Positions 25,146 through 34,307 of a stretch of DNA of 64,000 nucleotides are shown one piece after another; within the stretch, counting starts at the first letter, position 1; every line of letters starts with the position of its first letter. The notes beneath the pieces are model-generated. The model was not told the origin of the DNA, did not search any database, and saw only the letters and a program-made list of their open reading frames with translations. This stretch comes from Luteibacter yeojuensis (GTDB taxonomy: Bacteria > Pseudomonadota > Gammaproteobacteria > Xanthomonadales > Rhodanobacteraceae). The DNA lies in assembly GCF_000964085.1 (NCBI RefSeq), contig NZ_JZRB01000007.1, forward strand, positions 62,001 through 126,000. The letters run 5' to 3'. The translations under genes were made by a program, and so were the position numbers.

Positions 25146-26096
25146 TTACCGCAGCGACAGATCGCGCGGCACCCACTTGTCCAGCATCTCATCGGCCTTC
25201 TCGCGGCCCAGCTCGATGAGCTCGCGCGCGCGGTAAAACTCGTACACCGCCGAGACATTGCGCGGCAGCTCGATGAGCAGGTCGGGCTGGTAGGCGGCCA
25301 GGCGCAGGCGCGAGAGGTTCGCCTGCATCAGGTCCATCGCCTGGGTCATCAGCTCGAACGCACCGGGGTCGCGGCGCAGTTTCGATTCCGCCGTGCCCGG
25401 CAGCACCTTGCCGATGAGCCGACCCAGCTTCGCCGCGTAGCCGTGGTCGGCCACGGCCGCGACGTCTTTCTCCGGCGCCTTCTGCAGTTCCGCGGCGCCA
25501 TCGACGCTCACCGCCACCACGTAGTCGGCGTCCTCGCGCATGAGCGGCAGCACGGGCAACGGGTTCAGCAGGGCGCCGTCGACCAGGCGGCGGCCGCCGT
25601 GGGTATACGGGCGGAACAGCGTGGGGATGGCGATGGACGCGCGGATGGCGTCGAACAGCGGGCCCTTGGTGAGCCACACCTCGCGTTCGCGGTCGATATC
25701 GGTGGCCACCGCCGTGTAGGCGATGGGCAGGTCTTCGATGTTCACTTCGCCGATAAGCTCGCGCAGCGCCGCCATGATGCGGTCGCCCTTGATGAAGCCA
25801 CCCCCGGAGAAGCTCCAGTCGACGAGGCGCAGCACGTCGAAACGCGCCAGCGTCGATACCCAGTCGCGGTAGATGTCGAGCTTGCCCATGCCGTAGATGC
25901 CGCCCACCAGCGCGCCCATCGACGTGCCGGAGATGGCGACGATCTCGAAGCCACGATCCTCCAGCGCCTCGATGGCGCCGATGTGGGCAAGGCCCTTGGC
26001 GGCGCCGGCGCCCAGCGCGAGCGCGACGCGGGGTTTGCGGGGGTGGCCGTTCGCGGCGGGCAGCGCGCCCGGGTCGGCGATATCGAGTTCGGTCAT
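25146..26096 (-). CDS. Patatin-like phospholipase
   Basis: 316 residues, cytoplasmic (no signal peptide). Oxyanion loop GAGAAKGLAHIG (30-40), nucleophile elbow GTSMG with Ser59, and the catalytic Asp in VDGALLNPLP (Asp173) give a complete Ser-Asp dyad. The protein is of the RssA/YchK type, with the core near the N-terminus and a helical tail. Expected activity is lipid acyl hydrolysis. It follows the WYL regulator gene by 16 bp and is probably co-transcribed. Confidence 0.92.
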   Translation of the reverse strand: MTELDIADPGALPAANGHPRKPRVALALGAGAAKGLAHIGAIEALEDRGFEIVAISGTSMGALVGGIYGMGKLDIYRDWVSTLARFDVLRLVDWSFSGGGFIKGDRIMAALRELIGEVNIEDLPIAYTAVATDIDREREVWLTKGPLFDAIRASIAIPTLFRPYTHGGRRLVDGALLNPLPVLPLMREDADYVVAVSVDGAAELQKAPEKDVAAVADHGYAAKLGRLIGKVLPGTAESKLRRDPGAFELMTQAMDLMQANLSRLRLAAYQPDLLIELPRNVSAVYEFYRARELIELGREKADEMLDKWVPRDLSLR

Positions 26097-26112
26097 GGAA
26101 CGCAGTGCGGGA

Positions 26113-27105
26113 TCAGTGGTGGTTGCCGTTGCCGTTCTGGTAGCCGGAGAGGGCCAGCTGCAGCAGGATCTTCATCTCTTCGCGCAGGGGCAGCGGCGAC
26201 ACGATCTCGGCATCGGGGCCGTATTTCAGTACGTCCATCAGCAGCTCGCGCGAGTTCGAGTACGGCACCTTGAGCTCGTAGCGGCCATCGGGCATCCACT
26301 CGCCCTTCTGCTGCGAGTGCCAGTGCTCGTCAGCCACCCAGCGGGCGGCGTGCGAGGTGAAGCGGATGGCGGCCCACGCCTTGGGCTTGCCCGCGAAGAT
26401 GCCGTAGCTGGAGGCGAGCAGTTCGTTGAGCTCGGCGTCTTCGACGTCCCTGGCGCGCGCCTCGAGCGCGGTCGGCTCGGCGATGCGGTCGACGGCGAAG
26501 CTGCGCAGCGCCTCGCGGTCGTGGTCCCACACGTCGAGGTACCAGTTGTCGCGGTAATGCGTGAGGCGCTGTGGCGACACCGTGCGGCGCGTATCGGCAT
26601 TGGTGGTGCGCGCGCGGTAGCGGAACGTCACCTGGCGGCGCTCGAGCACCGCGCCGGCCACGATACGGAACACCTGTTGGTCGAGCTTGCGCGCGCCCCA
26701 CGAGATGACCCGGATGCGGTCGACGGGCAGCGCCTTGCCGCTGCCGTGGTCGGAGAGCAGGCGCTCGATGCGTGCCTTGAACGGTGCCAGCGCACCCGCC
26801 AGCACGCCCGGATCGGAGCGGCCGATGAGTTCGTTCAACGCCATGAGGGCGGCGAGCTCGTCGCTGGTCAGCCACAGGCCGGGCAGCTCGAACGAATCGC
26901 CCTCGCCGGCCTCGTAGCGGAACGAGGCCTGGTCGCCGGCGACGCTTTGCACCGGCGCGCCGAGGGCATCGCGCAGGAAGGCCACGTCGCGGTACAGGGT
27001 GGCGCGCGAGCACTCCAGTTCATCCATGAGCCGCGAGAGCGGAACCGGATAGTGCGCGGACTTCAGGAGTCGGTGCAGCGTGAGAATGCGCTCGTAGCGG
27101 TCCAT
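26113..27105 (-). CDS. WYL-domain transcriptional regulator
   Basis: 330 residues. N-terminal HTH_11-type helix-turn-helix (DRYERILTLHRLLKSAHYPVPLSRLMDELECSRATLYRDVAFLR). The central WYL domain has the name motif as DNWYLDVWDHDREALRSFAVDRI, and a WCX-like C-terminal region follows (VPYSNSRELLMDVLKYGPDAEIVSP). WYL domains bind nucleic acids or nucleotides and regulate, among others, DNA-damage and defence genes. The neighbour, a patatin phospholipase, is the likely co-transcribed partner. No other defence genes lie nearby, so a housekeeping role is as likely. Confidence 0.93.
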   Translation of the reverse strand: MDRYERILTLHRLLKSAHYPVPLSRLMDELECSRATLYRDVAFLRDALGAPVQSVAGDQASFRYEAGEGDSFELPGLWLTSDELAALMALNELIGRSDPGVLAGALAPFKARIERLLSDHGSGKALPVDRIRVISWGARKLDQQVFRIVAGAVLERRQVTFRYRARTTNADTRRTVSPQRLTHYRDNWYLDVWDHDREALRSFAVDRIAEPTALEARARDVEDAELNELLASSYGIFAGKPKAWAAIRFTSHAARWVADEHWHSQQKGEWMPDGRYELKVPYSNSRELLMDVLKYGPDAEIVSPLPLREEMKILLQLALSGYQNGNGNHH

Positions 27106-27316
27106 GGGTTTCGCCGGCAGGTGGAGCTTTACGGAGTGTTACCGCGGGGGCGTGACGCCCGTATCTACGCCCGCCAAGCATGGCCTTGGGCCGAGCCATT
27201 CGCAAGGGCGAAGAGACGCAGCCAGAAGGCCGAGGCGGCGGCCGGATTTAGATCGATTTGCACGCGGAATCAATCAGGGTAAAAATAGACCTTTGCCACC
27301 GCCCAAGCCCCCGACC

Positions 27317-28240
27317 ATGGCGCCACCCGACGACGCCCCGGCCGCTGCGCTGGACCCGAGTGCCCAGGGCGCCGGGGCGCGTACCCGCCAGCTGTTCGCC
27401 ATGCCCGCCGTGGTCCTCCAGACCGCGACGGCAACCGGCTATGGCCTGTGGATGGTGCTGGGCACGGCCGTGGCACTGGGGTCGTACCCCGATGGCCGCG
27501 GCGACGTGCTGGTGCCGCTCTCGTTCGGGCTGGTGCTGGTCGGCCTGGGCCTCGTGGCCACCTGCCTGCGCCTGCCGTTCGCCCGCGAGTGGCACGGCTG
27601 GGATCCATTCAGGCGCATGTTGCCTACCACCGAGGGCATGGTGGCGATGGCGAACTTCCTCCCCATGCTGGCGCTTGGCGGCCTGGCGCGGGGTGAGAAC
27701 GATTTCTGGGCCACCCGGCTCGCGGGCGCCGCATTGATGCTCTGCAGCCTGGCGACGCTGATCTACACCGCGCGCGGCGTGGTGAAGGAGATGCCGGCGC
27801 CGCTGGCGGCGGTGGCCAACGCGCAGCCCATGGGCCGCGCGGTGTCGGCGGTGTTCGCCGGTGGGTTGTGGTTCTGGCGGTGCGTCGCGCTGCAGGTTGA
27901 GACGACAGTCGGGCCCCTGAACCCCTGGCGCCTGAGCATGCTGGCCCTGGGCCTGGTGCTTGGCGTGATCGAAGGCATGCGCTGGCGCGCCTTGCGGCAG
28001 ATGGCCGAGGAACGTGGCCATGGCACGGCCCCCGCCGCCGGGGGCACGGGCACGCTGCTGGCGTGGTGCTTCGGCATCGCGGCGCTGTCGGTGGGGCTGC
28101 CGTGCGTCCTGCTGGTCTCCCACCCCACGGGCCCGCTGGTGGCCGTGGCCGCTGGTATGGCCGCGTTAAGCTGCGTTATCGGTCAATGTCTTGAGCAACG
28201 GTTGTACGGACGCGCCTGGGCGCAGTTCGGCGGCGCTTAA
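27317..28240 (+). CDS. Multi-spanning membrane protein, possibly a DmsC-like anchor
   Basis: 307 residues with about eight hydrophobic helices from residue 28 on. A proline/alanine-rich N-terminus precedes them. The helix count and size recall the DmsC/NrfD-type membrane anchors of molybdoenzymes, but no catalytic partner is near, so that remains a guess. The start was taken as ATG 27317; the frame is open a further 71 codons upstream into a stretch without coding character. The ribosome-binding site is weak. Confidence 0.6.
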   Translation: MAPPDDAPAAALDPSAQGAGARTRQLFAMPAVVLQTATATGYGLWMVLGTAVALGSYPDGRGDVLVPLSFGLVLVGLGLVATCLRLPFAREWHGWDPFRRMLPTTEGMVAMANFLPMLALGGLARGENDFWATRLAGAALMLCSLATLIYTARGVVKEMPAPLAAVANAQPMGRAVSAVFAGGLWFWRCVALQVETTVGPLNPWRLSMLALGLVLGVIEGMRWRALRQMAEERGHGTAPAAGGTGTLLAWCFGIAALSVGLPCVLLVSHPTGPLVAVAAGMAALSCVIGQCLEQRLYGRAWAQFGGA

Positions 28241-28265
28241 ACCACTTTCCACATACGGGTAGACA

Positions 28266-29117
28266 ATGAAGAAGATCCTCCTTGCCTCGCTCGTCCTTGC
28301 CGCGCTGCCTCTCGCTGCCCAGGCCCAGGACGCTTTCGCCCCCAACACGGTCGCCCCGGCGCCGAGCTCCGACGCCTCGAAGAACGGCGGCTGGACAGGT
28401 TCCGGTGAGTTCGGCTTCGCCTCGTCGCGCGGCAATTCGCGTTCGGAGAACGCAAACGCCAAGCTCGGCCTTTCGCAGGAAAACGAAGTGTGGAAGAACA
28501 ACTTCTTCCTCAACGGCCTGCGTTCGAAGGGTGATGTCGAAGTCCAGGACGCCAACGGCAACACCGTGGACAAGTTCAGCACCACGGCCAACCGCTACGA
28601 CACCGGCGCCTCGGTCGGCTACAAGTTCGACCCGCGCAGCTACGTCGTCACCGCCGCGCGTTATGAGCACGACGATTTCGGCGCCAACCTGTGGCAGGGC
28701 ATCGTCTCGGTCGGCTACGGCTACATCGCGCTGAAGAACGAGCGCGCCGAGCTCTCGTTCGAAATCGGCCCCGGTTTCAAGCGCTACCAGCCGGCCAAGA
28801 CCACCGAGGACGAAACCCAGCCCGATGGCACCGTGGTGGCGGTCACCCGCACGCCCAGCGCCGAAAGCGAAGTGGTCGGCCGCGGCCTGGTGAACGGCAA
28901 GTACCGCCTCACCGACAACACCGCGCTGGAAGATACGTTCCTGGTGGAAGCGGGCTCCAAGAACCAGTACTACCAGAACGACATCGGCCTCTCGGTCAGC
29001 ATGACCAAGAAGATGGCGCTGAAGCTCGGCTACCAGATCCGCTACAACAGCGACACGCAGCCCGGCACGGTCAGCACCGACAAGCTGATGACGACGAACC
29101 TCGTCTACAACTTCTGA
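28266..29117 (+). CDS. DUF481 (YdiY-type) outer-membrane beta-barrel protein
   Basis: 283 residues with a signal peptide (MKKILLASLVLAALPLAAQAQ, cleavage after AQA at about 20). The mature chain is rich in alternating aromatic strands and ends LVYNF with the C-terminal Phe that targets barrels to the outer membrane. GWTGSGEFGFASSRGNSRSENANAKLGL is the DUF481 opening. The molecular role is unknown; the E. coli homologue YdiY is acid-inducible. It is 25 bp after the 27317 gene and may be co-transcribed with it. Confidence 0.9.
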   Translation: MKKILLASLVLAALPLAAQAQDAFAPNTVAPAPSSDASKNGGWTGSGEFGFASSRGNSRSENANAKLGLSQENEVWKNNFFLNGLRSKGDVEVQDANGNTVDKFSTTANRYDTGASVGYKFDPRSYVVTAARYEHDDFGANLWQGIVSVGYGYIALKNERAELSFEIGPGFKRYQPAKTTEDETQPDGTVVAVTRTPSAESEVVGRGLVNGKYRLTDNTALEDTFLVEAGSKNQYYQNDIGLSVSMTKKMALKLGYQIRYNSDTQPGTVSTDKLMTTNLVYNF

Positions 29118-29122
29118 CGTTG

Positions 29123-29192
29123 CATCGCGCGCAAGCGCGCTCCCACAAGAGGGGCACCACGCCTTTCTGTGGGAGCGCGCTTGCGCGCGATG
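29123..29192. repeat. Inverted REP pair
   Basis: Units at 29123-29147 and 29168-29192, stem CGCGC type, identical to those read through in the leftmost gene. They lie between the convergent DUF481 and hemC genes. Confidence 0.9.
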
Positions 29193-29200
29193 CCCCACCC

Positions 29201-30121
29201 TCACCGCTGGGGCTTAAGCAACTCCCCCGCCCCCTGCGCCAGCAACATCGCCGCCACCGCATGCCCCAGCGCCACAGGCGTATCCCCGTCGCTATCCGCC
29301 TGCGCGCGGATCAGCTCACCCGTGTGCGCATCGCCCACCAGGCCATGCAGCGTGAGCCCGAACTCCGCCACCACGCACATGGCGCCGATGGCGACGGCGC
29401 AGCTGCCGCCCAGTTGTTCGTTCAACGCGCGCTCGGCGTCCACCGCCAGGCGCGTGTCGGCGTCGTCGATGGCGGCCATCAGCTCCGCCACGCGGGTATC
29501 GCCCTCGCGGATCTCCACGGTGATGGCGCCCTGGCCCGGTGCCGGCAGCCAGTCGGGGCTGGCCAGGCGGGTGCGGACGCGGCCGCCGAGGCCGAGGCGG
29601 TCGACCCCCGCGCAGGCCAGCACGATGGCGTCGTAATGGCCCTCGTCGAGCTTGGCCAGGCGCGTGTTGACGTTGCCGCGCAGGTCGAGCAGCTGCAGGT
29701 CGGGGCGCAGCGCACGCAGCTGGGCCTGGCGGCGTAGCGACGACGTGCCCACGCGGGCGCCGTTCGGCAGTTCGGCCAGGGTGGCGTAATCGTTGCTGAT
29801 GAAGCCATCCGCGGCATCGGCGCGCGGCAGGATGGCCGACAGGGCGAAGCCCGGTTCCAGCACGGCCGGCACATCTTTCAGCGAATGCACCGCGATATCG
29901 GCGCGGCCCTCTTCCATCGCCACTTCCAGTTCCTTGAGGAACAGGCCCTTGCCGCCGATGGTGGCCAGCGAGCGGTCGAGCACTTCATCGCCCCGCGTGG
30001 AGAGCGGCACCAGCTCCACCGCCAGCCCGGGGTGCGCCTGGCGCAGCAGTGCAGCCACGTGTTCGGCTTGCCAGAGGGCCAGCGCGCTCTTGCGGGTGGC
30101 GATGCGAAGCGGTGCGATCAT
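29201..30121 (-). CDS. hemC: Porphobilinogen deaminase (hydroxymethylbilane synthase)
   Basis: 306 residues. It joins four porphobilinogens into hydroxymethylbilane in haem biosynthesis, in the cytoplasm. Visible: [80 protein letters not shown], and the dipyrromethane-cofactor cysteine in GGSCAVAIG (Cys241; Cys242 in E. coli). It is third in the minus-strand order algZ-algR-hemC, as in Pseudomonas. No hemD follows here: the downstream sequence is a REP pair and the convergent DUF481 gene. Confidence 0.97.
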   Translation of the reverse strand: MIAPLRIATRKSALALWQAEHVAALLRQAHPGLAVELVPLSTRGDEVLDRSLATIGGKGLFLKELEVAMEEGRADIAVHSLKDVPAVLEPGFALSAILPRADAADGFISNDYATLAELPNGARVGTSSLRRQAQLRALRPDLQLLDLRGNVNTRLAKLDEGHYDAIVLACAGVDRLGLGGRVRTRLASPDWLPAPGQGAITVEIREGDTRVAELMAAIDDADTRLAVDAERALNEQLGGSCAVAIGAMCVVAEFGLTLHGLVGDAHTGELIRAQADSDGDTPVALGHAVAAMLLAQGAGELLKPQR

Positions 30122-30187
30122 GGGGTGTCCGGTGGGGCGGCGTGCGATGGTGCCATTGTCCCGTAAAACGCCGGCGGCGCGCAGGGA

Positions 30188-30898
30188 TCAGTTGTCGCTA
30201 CGCAGCAGCTGGCGCACGGCCGGCAGGTTGCGGCGGCTCACTTCCGGCGCGCTTTCGGTACCCGCCAGCCGCGCAAGGACGCGGCCATCGGCCAGCGTGC
30301 GCAGGCCCGTCAGCCGCTCGCGTGGCACCAGGCAGTTGCGGTGCAGGCGGATCACCCGGTCGCCCAGGGCGGCCTCCAGCTGGCGCAGCGAATCATCGAT
30401 GAGGCGCGAGCCACCGACGTGCTCAATGGTGACGTACTTTTCGCCGGCCACCAGCAGCAGCACGTCGGCCAGCGGGATGCGCACCTCGTCATTGCCACTG
30501 CGTGCGCGCAGCCACGCGCCGCGCGCCGGCTGGGTGGGCGTGAGCCGCGCCGCGGCGCGGTCCAGCGCCTCGTCCAGGCGCTCGGCGCGCACGGGTTTCA
30601 GCAGGTAATCCACCGCGCCGACATCAAACGCGCTGAGCGCGTGTTGCTCGTACGCGGTGCAGAACACGACCAGCGGGCGCGATGGCATCGCGGCGAGCTT
30701 CGCCGCCACCGCCGTGCCGGAAAGGCCGGGCATCTCGATATCCAGCAGCAGCACATCGGGCCGCTCGCTGGCGCATGCGGCCAGCGCGGCATCGCCATCG
30801 GCGACGCTGCCCACCAGCTCCACGTCGCTGCGGCGGGCGAGCAGGCTGGCCAGCCGTGCCCGCGCCAGCGGCTCGTCATCGGCGACCAGGACGCGCAC
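30188..30898 (-). CDS. algR: LytTR response regulator, AlgR type
   Basis: 236 residues: receiver domain with the acidic pocket DDE and phospho-acceptor Asp53 (VLLLDIEMPG), then a LytTR DNA-binding domain (about 135-235; LIDDSLRQLEAALGDRVIRLHRNCLVPRERLTGL). It pairs with the sensor gene upstream, whose 3' end overlaps by 23 bp, and lies 66 bp before hemC. In Pseudomonas the AlgZ-AlgR pair controls alginate and type IV pili; here the targets are unknown. Confidence 0.94.
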   Translation of the reverse strand: MRVLVADDEPLARARLASLLARRSDVELVGSVADGDAALAACASERPDVLLLDIEMPGLSGTAVAAKLAAMPSRPLVVFCTAYEQHALSAFDVGAVDYLLKPVRAERLDEALDRAAARLTPTQPARGAWLRARSGNDEVRIPLADVLLLVAGEKYVTIEHVGGSRLIDDSLRQLEAALGDRVIRLHRNCLVPRERLTGLRTLADGRVLARLAGTESAPEVSRRNLPAVRQLLRSDN

Positions 30899-31940
30899 GC
30901 GCTACCTCCGGCAGGAACAGGGTGACGACGAAGCGGCCATCGCGCGCCTCGGCCTTCACCGTGGCGCGCTCGCCGAACTGCAGCCGCACGCGCTCGCGCA
31001 CGCTGCGCAGGCCATGCCCGGTGCCGGGGGTGGCGGGTGCGTCGGCCAGCGGGTTATCCACGGTGACCGCCACGCCGCCCTCGACACGGCGGCCGCCCAG
31101 GCGCACCACGCCGCCCGCGCGCGACGGCTGGATGCCGTGGCGGATGGCGTTTTCCACCAGCGGCTGCAGGAGCAGGCGCGGCATGGGCAGCGCCTCGGGC
31201 GTATCGATGTCGCGTTCCACCTGCAGCCGCGCGCCGAGGCGCAGGGCTTCGATCTCAAGGTACTGGTCGACGAGGCGCCATTCCTCGCCCAGCGTGCCCT
31301 GCGCGGCGCCTTCGCTCCCCAGCGCGGCGCGGAACAGCTCCGCCAGGTTTTCCACCGTGCGTTCGGCGGCGTCGGGGTCGACGCGGATCAGCGCCGCCAC
31401 GGCGTTCATGCTGTTGAAGAGGAAATGCGGGCGGATACGCGCCTGCAGCGCGGCCACCTGGGCCTGCGCCACCGCCTCGACGCGGACCTGCCACTGCGCC
31501 ACCACGTAGAAGTAGCGCAGCATGGCGGCGCCCAGCAGGCCGGTGGCCAGCAAGGTATCGCGGACGAAGCGCGCCATCGACGGCGGCGTGAGCCCAGCCC
31601 CCAGGTTATGGTCGAGCCACGCGACGACGGCGCTGGTGAGGCCGACCATCGACATCAGCACGAGCCAGACGGCCGCATAGGGCAAGATGCCCGGCAGCCG
31701 CTGCATCAGGGGCTTCGCCTTGCACAACACCACGGTGAGCAGGATGGCGAGCCATGCCGTGTAGAGCACCCCAACCGACAGTGAACTCACCCGCAGGTCG
31801 CCACCCGGGGCAAGCCACATTAGGCACGCGGTGATCGTGCCCACCACCAGCAACGCGAACAGGGTCGGCAGGCTGCAGAAATCCGGCAGCGGCGCCGACG
31901 CGCGGGGCGTGGTGGGCAGGTCAGGGGACGCATCGGCCAT
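30876..31940 (-). CDS. algZ: LytS-family sensor histidine kinase, AlgZ/FimS type
   Basis: 354 residues with four hydrophobic helices (about 25-150), a HisKA_3-like dimerisation region and the histidine motif RIRPHFLFNSMNAVAALI typical of LytS/FimS kinases. The ATPase part follows, with the N box LLLQPLVENAIRHGI and a glycine loop GTGHGLRSVRERV. ATG 31940 is chosen: 21 in-frame codons further upstream are the translated REP repeat at 31968-31992 (MTRGIARKRAP) and should not be included. It overlaps algR by 23 bp. The input signal is unknown. Confidence 0.93.
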   Translation of the reverse strand: MADASPDLPTTPRASAPLPDFCSLPTLFALLVVGTITACLMWLAPGGDLRVSSLSVGVLYTAWLAILLTVVLCKAKPLMQRLPGILPYAAVWLVLMSMVGLTSAVVAWLDHNLGAGLTPPSMARFVRDTLLATGLLGAAMLRYFYVVAQWQVRVEAVAQAQVAALQARIRPHFLFNSMNAVAALIRVDPDAAERTVENLAELFRAALGSEGAAQGTLGEEWRLVDQYLEIEALRLGARLQVERDIDTPEALPMPRLLLQPLVENAIRHGIQPSRAGGVVRLGGRRVEGGVAVTVDNPLADAPATPGTGHGLRSVRERVRLQFGERATVKAEARDGRFVVTLFLPEVARARPGRR

Positions 31941-31967
31941 GCGCGGAGTATGCCGGAACCAACCCCC

Positions 31968-31992
31968 TGTAGGAGCGCGCTTGCGCGCGATG
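31968..31992. repeat. Single REP unit
   Basis: One unit (TGTAGGAGC, CGCGC stem, GCGATG) between the algZ-type gene and the end of the esterase gene. Confidence 0.85.
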
Positions 31993-31999
31993 CCCCTGG

Positions 32000-32668
32000 T
32001 CAAACCGCGCCGAAAATCCCACCGAGCCAGGCCCGTATATCCCCAATCTCCGGCAAGCTAACCTGGTGCCCCATCGGGTAGGTATGCCAATCGATCCGAT
32101 GCCCCAGCGTCTCGAGCAACTGCTTCGACTGCTCACCCAGCGCCAGCGGCACGACCGGGTCGGCCACGCCATGCCCCCAGAAGATCGGCGTGGCATGGTT
32201 CGCGCCCGCGCGTTCCGCCTCGATCGTGTCATGCAACGGCAGGTAGGCCGACAGCACCAGCAGCCCCGCCAGCGTTTCACGGTGGCGCAAACCCGCAGAC
32301 AGCGTCATGGCGCCACCCTGCGAGAACCCCGCCAGCACGATGCGCGAGGCTGGCACGCCGCGTTCCTGCTCGCGGGCTATCAGCTGCTCCACCTCGTCGA
32401 TGGAAAGGCGGATGCCCTCGGCGTCCTGCTTGTCCGCGATGGCCAGGCCCTTGATGTCGTACCACGCGCGCATGGGCACGCCGTTGTTGACGGTGACCGG
32501 GCGCACCGGCGCATGCGGGAACACAAAGCGGATGCCCGGCCAGGCGGGGTCCACCAGCTCAGGCACGATCGGCGCAAAGTCGTTGCCGTCGGCACCCAGG
32601 CCGTGCAGCCAGATCACCGCCCACTCGGGCGCGGGGCGGGTTTCGTGTTCGACGGTGGGGAGGGGCAT
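32000..32668 (-). CDS. Carboxylesterase/lysophospholipase of the alpha/beta-hydrolase fold
   Basis: 222 residues, cytoplasmic. The triad is visible: nucleophile in LAGFSQGGAM (Ser116), Asp170 (HGVADPVVP), His201 (MGHQVSLPE); WLHGLGADGNDF near residue 20 gives the oxyanion turn. This is the bacterial carboxylesterase 2/acyl-protein thioesterase-like family. The longer frame upstream crosses the 32715 gene in another frame and is rejected. It follows the glutathionylspermidine-synthase-like gene by 46 bp on the same strand. Confidence 0.94.
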   Translation of the reverse strand: MPLPTVEHETRPAPEWAVIWLHGLGADGNDFAPIVPELVDPAWPGIRFVFPHAPVRPVTVNNGVPMRAWYDIKGLAIADKQDAEGIRLSIDEVEQLIAREQERGVPASRIVLAGFSQGGAMTLSAGLRHRETLAGLLVLSAYLPLHDTIEAERAGANHATPIFWGHGVADPVVPLALGEQSKQLLETLGHRIDWHTYPMGHQVSLPEIGDIRAWLGGIFGAV

Positions 32669-32714
32669 GGCGGGGGTCCGGGCGTGGGGGATCGGGGCAT
32701 CGTAGCAGCCGCGC

Positions 32715-33815
32715 TTATCGGAACAGGTGCGGCACGAAGCAGCTGGTGTTCCGCGTGATGCGGTCGTTGTCCTCGCGGATGCCGATGCCCGCAGGCTGGT
32801 CGCCGATGATCCATGAGCCCACGAGCGCGTGGCGGCCGTCGAACACGGGCAGCGGCGCGAGGGCCTGGTACACCGTATGCGGTGCCGCGACGCCGCGCTC
32901 GTGTGCGCCGAGGATGCGGATGCCCTCGCCTTCCCGCCCCCAGAACGGCTTCGCCACCGCCGGCCCCGCGACGTCCTCGCGGCGCAGGCTGGCGGGCAGC
33001 AGGTTCGGGTGGTTCGGGAACCATTCCCACAGCAGTGGCAGGATGGCCTTGTTCGACAGCAGCATCTTCCACGCCGGCTCGATGAAGCGCGTGCGCGACG
33101 GTGCGATGTGCGGCGCGAAGGCCTCGGTGACCAGCCACTCCCATGGGTAGAGCTTGAACAGGCGGTCGATGGGCCGGTCGGCGGGGTCGATGAACGCGCG
33201 GCCGTTCCAGCCAATTTCCTCGATGTCGAGCGCCTGCACCTCGTGGCCGGCTTGCAGGCAGGTATCGAGCAGGTAATCGGTGGTGGTGCCATCTTCCGGG
33301 TTGTCGTAGCACGCGGCGAAGTGCACGCGGTTGCCACCACCCATGGTGCGCCACCGTTCCACCAGCTTCTCGTGGATCGAATTGAACTGGTCGGCGCTGG
33401 GTTCGCGCGCTTCAAGCCAGTACCACTGCACCACCGAGGCTTCAAACAGCGACGTGGGCGTATCGGCGTTGTACTCGAGCAACCTGGGTGGCGAGACGCC
33501 ATCCCACGACAGGTCCATGCGCCCGTACAACGAGGGCTCGCGGTCGAACCAGCTGCGCTCGGCAAGCCGTGCCGCGTCGTCCGTCAGGCCCAGCGCCGCG
33601 TAGCGGCCATCCCGGACGATGCGGTCCACGGCTTCCAGGCACATCGCATGCAGTTCGCCCGTGGCCGCTTCCACCGCATCGATGGCATCCGACTCGAACA
33701 CGTAGCACGCGTCTTCACGCCAGTACGGCTGGCCGTCCAGCGTGTGGAAGCCAAAGCCGACGGCTTCCACCTCGGCCTGCCAGTTCGGTCGCGGCGTGAT
33801 CGCTTCGCGGCGCAT
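32715..33815 (-). CDS. Glutathionylspermidine-synthase-like ATP-grasp protein (YjfC/YgiC type)
   Basis: 366 residues of the GSP synthase family (PF03738), C-terminal synthetase half only, so no amidase domain. Motifs: SLYGRMDLSWDG, LEYNADTPTSLFEASVVQW (metal/ATP site), LFKLYPWEWL, and PAVAKPFWGREGEGI followed by GSWIIGDQPAGIGIRE. Such proteins form amide bonds on peptides or polyamines; the substrate of YjfC-type enzymes is not established. The start overlaps the upstream DUF1190 stop by one base (TGATG). With the next two genes it recreates the yjfL-yjfM-yjfC order of E. coli. Confidence 0.92.
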   Translation of the reverse strand: MRREAITPRPNWQAEVEAVGFGFHTLDGQPYWREDACYVFESDAIDAVEAATGELHAMCLEAVDRIVRDGRYAALGLTDDAARLAERSWFDREPSLYGRMDLSWDGVSPPRLLEYNADTPTSLFEASVVQWYWLEAREPSADQFNSIHEKLVERWRTMGGGNRVHFAACYDNPEDGTTTDYLLDTCLQAGHEVQALDIEEIGWNGRAFIDPADRPIDRLFKLYPWEWLVTEAFAPHIAPSRTRFIEPAWKMLLSNKAILPLLWEWFPNHPNLLPASLRREDVAGPAVAKPFWGREGEGIRILGAHERGVAAPHTVYQALAPLPVFDGRHALVGSWIIGDQPAGIGIREDNDRITRNTSCFVPHLFR

Positions 33816-34297
33816 CAGCCGCCCCGTGCGCCGACGCGGCCGCTGGAACCAAAGCCGCCGCGCGAGCCGAAATCGAAGCCCGTCGGGCCGTGCCCGGTGA
33901 ACCCGGTGGCACCGCTGGTGCCGCTGGCTGCGTACGCCCGCCCCGGGCCGGGGTCTCCTGCCACGCGGTGGCTGCTCCAGTCGCTGCGGTACCACGGGCC
34001 GTAGTAGTGGTACCCGCCGTAGTAACCGCCGCCGCTGTCGCGTGACTGCTCGTAGGTGCACTGCCCCGTGGCGTAGTCGTGCTCGCAGTCTTCCTTGCTG
34101 GCGTAGCTGTTGCGCTGCACGTCGGTGCTGGGCCAGGCCGCGTAGCCGACCAGGCCGATGACACCCACGGCGACGGCGGCCGAGCGCATGCGCTTGCCGC
34201 GGTCGCCGATGTTGAACAACGGCTCCGCCTTGCCGGCGGGGTGGAACGAGGGGTGCCGGTACCCGGGCGGCAGGTCGGGCTTCTTTTGTTTCGCCAT
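33815..34297 (-). CDS. DUF1190 (YjfM/YgiB-type) protein
   Basis: 160 residues. A basic, proline-rich N-terminus precedes one hydrophobic helix (about 38-55, RSAAVAVGVIGLVGYAAW), then a segment with CEHDYATGQC (two Cys) and a glycine/tyrosine-rich low-complexity tail (GGGYYGGYHYYGPWY and GFTGHGPTGFDFG). DUF1190 proteins are encoded beside YjfC/YgiC ATP-grasp enzymes. The Gly-rich tail could be the modified partner, but that is inference. Coupled on both sides: 10 bp after the DUF350 gene and TGATG with the next. Confidence 0.85.
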   Translation of the reverse strand: MAKQKKPDLPPGYRHPSFHPAGKAEPLFNIGDRGKRMRSAAVAVGVIGLVGYAAWPSTDVQRNSYASKEDCEHDYATGQCTYEQSRDSGGGYYGGYHYYGPWYRSDWSSHRVAGDPGPGRAYAASGTSGATGFTGHGPTGFDFGSRGGFGSSGRVGARGG

Positions 34298-34307
34298 GGC
34301 CGCGACC

